NCBI GenBank assembly: GCA_041572755.1
Contig: JBFFRY010000001.1
Location: 69,620 to 133,619 of the forward strand
Origin: JBFELU01 sp041572755
GTDB lineage: Bacteria > Actinomycetota > Acidimicrobiia > Spongiisociales > UBA11373
DNA: 64,000 nucleotides
Direction of reading: 5' to 3'
A program made the translations under genes and the position numbers. Position 1 is the stretch's first letter. Each line of letters opens with the position of its first letter. The notes under the pieces are model-generated. The model made no database searches, was not told where the DNA came from, and was given only the letters and a program-made list of their open reading frames with translations. Positions 58,833 through 64,000 of this stretch are shown here, one piece after another.

Positions 58833-61435
58833 GGGATGACGGTGTCCGGTGGGGGGTTGACCCAAGCCGTCACCGGTCCGTCGATGCCGGCTCCGGGCGC
58901 CGGAAGCTGGGCCCAGACGAGGCCGGCGCGCCGGATGGCGTCTTCGGGATCCGCCTCGGCCTCCATGATGAAGACCGCCTCCAGGTCGATCTCCTGGAGG
59001 GTGAGCCCCGCCTCTTCTTGGCTCAGTCCGAGGATCGAGGGCACCACCGGGGGATTGACCCATGCCGTCATGGGACCGTCGATATCGGTGCCCGGTGGTG
59101 GCAGCTGGGCCCAGACGAGGCCGGCGCGCCGGATGGCGTCTTGGGGATCCGTCTCGGCCTGGAGGATGAAAACCGCTTCCAGACCGATCCTCTGCAGGTT
59201 CAGGTTCGCTTCCTCTTCGCTCAGGCCGAGGATGGAGGGCACCGCCAGTCCCGGTTCGGGACCGGCGACGGTGAGTGAGACCACGGTCCCGGATCGAGCC
59301 TCCGATCGACCCGAGGGCACCTGGAGGAGCACCGTGCCCGATGGTGCTTCCACGGAAGCGGCCCACGACAAGGTCACGTCGTATCCGGCGGCCTCGAGGA
59401 GTGCCACCGCCTCATGGAATGCCGTCCCGGCAACGTCCGGAACGACCCCTGACTCGAGGGCCTCCAAGCCACCGTGGTTGTGAATCGGGCAGACGACGGT
59501 CGGGACCGCCTCCGGGTTGAGATGAAGGGTGGCCACATGGCTCCGGGGACACAGCGGTCCGGCGAGGAAACCGGTGGCGAGGTCGACCTCCACGACGATC
59601 GAATCGCCGGATGCGATACCGGTGGCCAGGCCTCCGTAGGGGACGCCGGAGAGAGCGCCCACGGCGAAGCGGGCCCAGATCTGGGCCGGCCAGGTCCCAC
59701 CGGTGATGGTGAAGGGGGTATTGGGGGCCCGCAGGGCCCGGTTTCCCTCGGGGAAGCCGACCCACACCGCCGCCACCAGCTCGGCGGTGTAGCCGACGAA
59801 CCAGGCGTCGTGGTTCCCTTCGGTAGTGCCGGTCTTCCCGGCGATGGGCCGGCCGATCTTGGCTTGCTGGCCCGTGCCGCGGCGGACCGCTTCGGTCAGG
59901 GTCTCGGTCACCAGGTCGGCAATCGATGCGTCGATCACGTTGGTGACCGACGGGACTTGCTCGTAGAGCACGTTGCCGTCGGCGTCCTCGACCCGGGTGA
60001 CGAGGACCGGGTCGACGTGGATCCCGCCGGTGGCAAACGTGCCGTAGGCGGAGGCCATCTCCATGACGGTGACCTCCTCGGTGCCGAGCGCCAGGCTGTG
60101 CACCGGCTCGAGACCATCGATGCCGGCGTCGGCGATCAACTCGGCGACCTGCTGGGGCCCGACGACGTTCATCAGCTCGGCGTACACGGTGTTGACTGAG
60201 AACACGGTCGCCTCGCGGAGGCTGAGCTCGGGGAAGTTGAACCCGTCGATGTTGGTAACGGTCCATGTGCCGCTCGGAGTGGGGATCCAGGTGACGTGGC
60301 CGCCGGTGAAGACGTCCTCGAGGCGGAGACCGGATTCGAGACCGGCGGCGAGGGTGAACGGCTTGAAGGCCGAGCCCGGCTGGCGTCGGCCCTGGGTGGC
60401 GAGGTTGAACTTGGCGATCGGATCGTCGGGGTCGTAGTAGTCGCGTCCGCCGACGATCGCCAGGACGTGTCCGTTGCGGGGGTCGATGGCGACCAGTCCT
60501 CCGGAAGGGCCATCGGCGGGGAGCACGGATTCGAGGGCCGCTTCTGCGGCCTGTTGCACGGATGGGTCGAGGGTCGTGTAGATCCGGAGACCACCTCTGA
60601 AGATCGTGTCGAAGCGTTCCGCCTGCTCTTCCCCGAAGATCGGCTCGGAGAGGAGGAGTCGCTTGACCTCTTCCGTGAAGTAGGGAGCGGCGGAGCGTTC
60701 CCCGACTTCGGGGGGCGGCGCCAGTTGGAGCGGCTCGGCGTCGGCGGCCTCGGCCTCCTGGGTGGTGATCCAGCCGAGTTCGGCCGTCTTCTCGAGGACG
60801 GTTCGGCGGCGCGCCAGGGCCGCGTTGGCGTTGAGGTAGGGATCGAGTCGCGCCGGGGCAACGATCATCCCGGCCAGGAGAGCCGACTCACCGAGGGTCA
60901 GCTCGGAGGTGGTCTTGTCGAAGTAGCGCTCGGCGGCGGCGGCGACGCCGTAGGCGCCCCGGCCGAAGTAGACGGTGTTGAGGTAACGCTCGAGGATCTC
61001 CTCCTTGTTGAGGGTCTCCTCGATTCGCATCGCCAGCCCGGCCTCCTCGAGTTTGCGGTCGAAGGTGAGCTCTGCGTCCAGCATGACGTTCTTGACGTAC
61101 TGCTGGGTGATCGTCGATCCGCCCTGGACGATCTCGCCGGCCTCGAGGTTGGCCTGAGCGGCGCGAGCGATCGCCTGGAGGTCGATGCCGGTGTGCAACC
61201 AGAAGCGCTGATCCTCGATGGCGACCACGGTGTCCAGAAGGTGGCGGGGGAGATCGTCGTAGGCAGCGAGGACTCGGTCTTCGCCCGCGTGCCACTCGGT
61301 GAGCGCCGTACCGTCGGCGGCGTACACCGTGCTCGTGAGGCTGCCCGCTCCAATCCCCGGATCCTCGATGGGCTCAACGGAGCAGGCGGTGGCAACCAGC
61401 GCGATCACCAGCGCGCCCGCCGCGAGGCGAGGCAT
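58829..61435 (-). CDS. Class A penicillin-binding protein with C-terminal PASTA-like repeats
   Basis: 868-residue bifunctional cell-wall synthase. Signal segment ALVIALVATACS near residues 7-19 resembles a lipoprotein signal. GT51 glycosyltransferase: catalytic Glu in AIEDQRFWLHTGID near 73, GGSTITQQYVKN near 105, RKLEE, YLNTVYFGRGAYG near 150. Transpeptidase: SxxK in PGSAFKPF near 353, SVN near 413, KTGTT near 532. After about 660 come one PASTA-like domain (VPDVAGTAFHEAVALLEAAGYDV) and two nearly identical 66-residue modules (VPSILGLSEEEANLNLQ / VPSILGLSQEEAGLTLQ). Its product polymerises and crosslinks peptidoglycan outside the membrane. Confidence 0.93.
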   Translation of the reverse strand: MPRLAAGALVIALVATACSVEPIEDPGIGAGSLTSTVYAADGTALTEWHAGEDRVLAAYDDLPRHLLDTVVAIEDQRFWLHTGIDLQAIARAAQANLEAGEIVQGGSTITQQYVKNVMLDAELTFDRKLEEAGLAMRIEETLNKEEILERYLNTVYFGRGAYGVAAAAERYFDKTTSELTLGESALLAGMIVAPARLDPYLNANAALARRRTVLEKTAELGWITTQEAEAADAEPLQLAPPPEVGERSAAPYFTEEVKRLLLSEPIFGEEQAERFDTIFRGGLRIYTTLDPSVQQAAEAALESVLPADGPSGGLVAIDPRNGHVLAIVGGRDYYDPDDPIAKFNLATQGRRQPGSAFKPFTLAAGLESGLRLEDVFTGGHVTWIPTPSGTWTVTNIDGFNFPELSLREATVFSVNTVYAELMNVVGPQQVAELIADAGIDGLEPVHSLALGTEEVTVMEMASAYGTFATGGIHVDPVLVTRVEDADGNVLYEQVPSVTNVIDASIADLVTETLTEAVRRGTGQQAKIGRPIAGKTGTTEGNHDAWFVGYTAELVAAVWVGFPEGNRALRAPNTPFTITGGTWPAQIWARFAVGALSGVPYGGLATGIASGDSIVVEVDLATGFLAGPLCPRSHVATLHLNPEAVPTVVCPIHNHGGLEALESGVVPDVAGTAFHEAVALLEAAGYDVTLSWAASVEAPSGTVLLQVPSGRSEARSGTVVSLTVAGPEPGLAVPSILGLSEEEANLNLQRIGLEAVFILQAETDPQDAIRRAGLVWAQLPPPGTDIDGPMTAWVNPPVVPSILGLSQEEAGLTLQEIDLEAVFIMEAEADPEDAIRRAGLVWAQLPAPGAGIDGPVTAWVNPPPDTVIP
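58859..59240 (-). repeat. Two 198-bp direct repeats encoding the last two PBP modules
   Basis: Period 198 bases (66 codons). A 40-base core is identical in both copies (58905-58944 and 59103-59142); the flanks differ at scattered positions. In-frame duplication within the 3' end of the PBP gene. Confidence 0.85.
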
Positions 61436-61541
61436 TCTGTTGTGGTCTCCTTGGGGGCGAGGCTAGCGGTTTGCCGGGATTCGGCCGGGGATTTTTCCAC
61501 AGGCCTGCCGAGTTGTCCACAGCCCCGGGAACGACCGGGGC

Positions 61542-62822
61542 TCAGAGGAAGCGGGCCAGGAAGTAGCGCTTCTTGCCGATCCGCACCACGAGGGTGGTGG
61601 CCCCGGCCAGATCGCCGGGCCCGAGGGTGTGGTCGAGATCGGTGATCCGGCGGTTGTTCACGCTCACTCCGCCCTGGGAGAGCAGCCGACGGGCCTCGCT
61701 GTTGGAACCGGCGGCCCCCGTCTTGACGAGCAGGGAGATGATCCCGAGGCCTTCGGTGAGCCGGCCCGCCTCGAGCGTGGTCGAAGGGGCGGTCTCGAAG
61801 GCGTCGGCCAGGGTGCGATCGTCGAGACCCTCGAGGGGCTCGTCGCCGAACAGCACCGCCGTAGCCCGCTGGGCCGCCGCCAACCCCTCGTCACCGTGCA
61901 CGATCCGGGTCACCTCCTCGGCCAGGGTGCGCTGGGCCAGCCGGGCCCCGGGGTTCCCTTGGTGCTCGGTGGTGATCTCATCGATCTCCGCGATGGGTAG
62001 GAACGTGTACCACCGTAGGAAGCCGGCGACGTCGGCGTCGGGGAGGTTGCGAAACCATTGGTAGAAGGCGTACGGAGAGGTCATGTCGGCGTCGAGCCAG
62101 ACGGCCTCGCCCGTCGACTTGGAGAACTTTCGCCCGTCCGACCGTTCCACCAGGGGCCACACCAATCCGAACACCTGGGCGCCGTGGAGGCGTCGGGTGA
62201 GGTCGATCCCGGCCGTGATGTTGCCCCACTGGTCCGAGCCGCCCGCCTGGAGCCGGCATCCCTCGGCGGCATAGAGGTGGGCGAAGTCGTAGGCCTGGAG
62301 CAGCTGGTAGGAGAACTCGGTGAACGAGATTCCCTGGTCGCGTCCCTCCAAGCGACGTTTCACCGACTCGCGGGCGATCATGGCGTTGACCGAGAAGTGC
62401 TTGCCGACGTCGCGGATGAACTCGATGAACCCGAGGGTGCCCAGCCAGTCGTGGTTGTCGACGAGGAGGCCTTGCTCGGGTGCGCTGAGATCGACGACCC
62501 GGCCCAGCTGGGTGCGGATCCCGGCGAGGTTGCGGGCGAGCCGCTCTTCGTCGAGGAGTTCCCGCTCGGTGTCCCGGTCGGTCGGATCGCCGACCCGACC
62601 GGTGCCGCCGCCCGCTACGGCGATGGGGCGGTGCCCCATCCGTTGCAGCCAGGCCATCACGATCATGCCCATGAGATGGCCGATGTGGAGCGAGGGTGCC
62701 GTCGGGTCGAACCCCACGTAGAACGTCACCCGCTCGGTCTCGAAGAGGCGGCCCAGCTCCCCGGCATCGCTCACGTCGTGGAGGAAGCCGCGGGCGGCAA
62801 GGACGTCCAGGGGCGCGTTCAT
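61542..62822 (-). CDS. tyrS: Tyrosyl-tRNA synthetase
   Basis: 426-residue class I synthetase. FYVGFDPTAPSLHIGHLMGM near residue 35-52 with HIGH; FTEFSYQLLQAYDFAHLY near 170; GGSDQWGNITAG near 196; KMSKS variant KFSKS near 234; C-terminal S4 RNA-binding domain (LLSQGGVSVNNRRI) near 365-410. The ATG at 62822 gives the usual N-terminus; the open frame further upstream is not TyrRS-like. The gene is nearly leaderless (-10 element TACCGT). Divergent from the rRNA operon. Confidence 0.95.
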   Translation of the reverse strand: MNAPLDVLAARGFLHDVSDAGELGRLFETERVTFYVGFDPTAPSLHIGHLMGMIVMAWLQRMGHRPIAVAGGGTGRVGDPTDRDTERELLDEERLARNLAGIRTQLGRVVDLSAPEQGLLVDNHDWLGTLGFIEFIRDVGKHFSVNAMIARESVKRRLEGRDQGISFTEFSYQLLQAYDFAHLYAAEGCRLQAGGSDQWGNITAGIDLTRRLHGAQVFGLVWPLVERSDGRKFSKSTGEAVWLDADMTSPYAFYQWFRNLPDADVAGFLRWYTFLPIAEIDEITTEHQGNPGARLAQRTLAEEVTRIVHGDEGLAAAQRATAVLFGDEPLEGLDDRTLADAFETAPSTTLEAGRLTEGLGIISLLVKTGAAGSNSEARRLLSQGGVSVNNRRITDLDHTLGPGDLAGATTLVVRIGKKRYFLARFL

Positions 62823-62829
62823 CGCGGGG

Positions 62830-62835
62830 ACGGTA
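62830..62835 (-). promoter_or_regulatory. -10 element TACCGT of tyrS
   Basis: On the reverse strand TACCGT (62835-62830) is followed by 6 bases, a predicted start at 62823 and ATG at 62822. Confidence 0.5.
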
Positions 62836-62886
62836 GCCGGGTCGGCCGGCCCCGCCAATCTTCCTCCCGGCGGGGTCCGCTGGAGA

Positions 62887-62915
62887 TTGACGGTTGCCGG
62901 GGAGCGCGCTACTAT
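62887..62915 (+). promoter_or_regulatory. Ribosomal RNA operon promoter
   Basis: TTGACG (62887-62892), 17 bases, TACTAT (62910-62915): a good sigma-A promoter with ideal spacing. Predicted start near 62922, about 240 bases before 16S rRNA. Confidence 0.7.
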
Positions 62916-62921
62916 CACGGG

Positions 62922-63159
62922 TCCGCTGGGGCGGCGTGTCGCGCCGTCCTAGGCGAGTTCGGCTCCTTGACAACTGAATAGTGTGCCAAAAGCCAGTGAG
63001 CAGGCCTCCATTCGGGTTCGTTTTTCGCGCCCGGTGGAAGGCCGTACTCGAGTAAGAAGCATCGGCAACGCGCTGATGCCGGAAGCGGGTGAACGGTATG
63101 GCCAGTCACCCGCCAACCAAACTCGATGGTTGAGGATTTCGGCCTTCGGGCCGAATCTT
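62922..63159 (+). promoter_or_regulatory. rRNA leader with boxA-like motif and processing hairpin
   Basis: CTTGACAACTGAATAGTGTG near 62967-62986 resembles the conserved actinobacterial rrn leader/antitermination block. Just before 16S, GATTTCGGCC-TTCG-GGCCGAATC (about 63134-63157) forms a hairpin with a stable TTCG loop, a likely RNase processing or stabilising element. No protein gene is credible here. Confidence 0.6.

Positions 63160-64000
<841 letters not shown>

Overview
The window is about 64 kb of very GC-rich chromosome from an actinobacterium, most likely class Acidimicrobiia. Support: the partial 16S rRNA gene at the right edge looks acidimicrobial; a mycobacterial-type integration host factor lies upstream of gmk; several extracellular proteins carry long poly-Thr linkers; a DUF6777-like protein is present; and housekeeping gene order is actinobacterial (relA...hisS-aspS, alaS-ruvX-mltG-aroE, aroC-aroK-aroB-efp-nusB-pyr, mihF-gmk-rpoZ-coaBC-priA-def-fmt, infC-rpmI-rplT-trmH-pheS-pheT). 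Genes are tightly packed with many ATGA/GTGA overlaps. I saw no insertion sequence, prophage, CRISPR array or tRNA.

Layout: (1) 1-2000, the 3' part of relA/spoT. (2) 2001-8651, two cassettes of large type IV pilus minor pilins (PilV/PilW/PilX-like), duplicated, with a shuffled repetitive C-terminal domain. (3) 8731-13719, MBL hydrolase, hisS, aspS, rarA; then a reverse-strand membrane-anchored NTF2-like gene. (4) 14658-19625, alaS-ruvX-mltG-aroE. (5) 19690-29363, type IV pilus core: pilB, pilT, pilC, two pilins, pilD, pilM, pilN, pilO and a PilP-like gene. (6) 29396-34273, aroC-aroK-aroB-pepQ-efp-nusB. (7) 34286-38708, pyrR-controlled pyrimidine operon. (8) 38706-44268, mihF-gmk-rpoZ-coaBC-priA-def-fmt. 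(9) 44258-47585, PPK2, a DUF6777-like protein, rpe and a REC-GGDEF regulator. (10) 47613-51081, FMN riboswitch and the riboflavin operon. (11) 51109-58832, rnhB, infC-rpmI-rplT, a TrmH-type methyltransferase, pheST, argF, a DNA glycosylase. (12) 58829-62822, a class A PBP and tyrS on the reverse strand; then the rrn promoter, leader and 5' part of 16S rRNA.

The main system is the type IV pilus. It is split between two loci but apparently tied together by a common promoter class: four sites with T(C/T)AA-N16-G(C/T)CGA(T/C) stand in front of minor-pilin cassette A, cassette B, pilBTC and the major pilin pilA. This resembles the sigma-28/WhiG/FliA consensus. The pilMNO-P group instead has a sigma-A-like promoter. 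No secretin gene is present, as expected for a single-membrane cell. A second theme is start-codon choice: infC and def both appear to start at AUC behind strong Shine-Dalgarno sites, and priA may too, which would place them under IF3 discrimination. Many other genes look leaderless (TANNNT followed 6-9 bases later by ATG/GTG).
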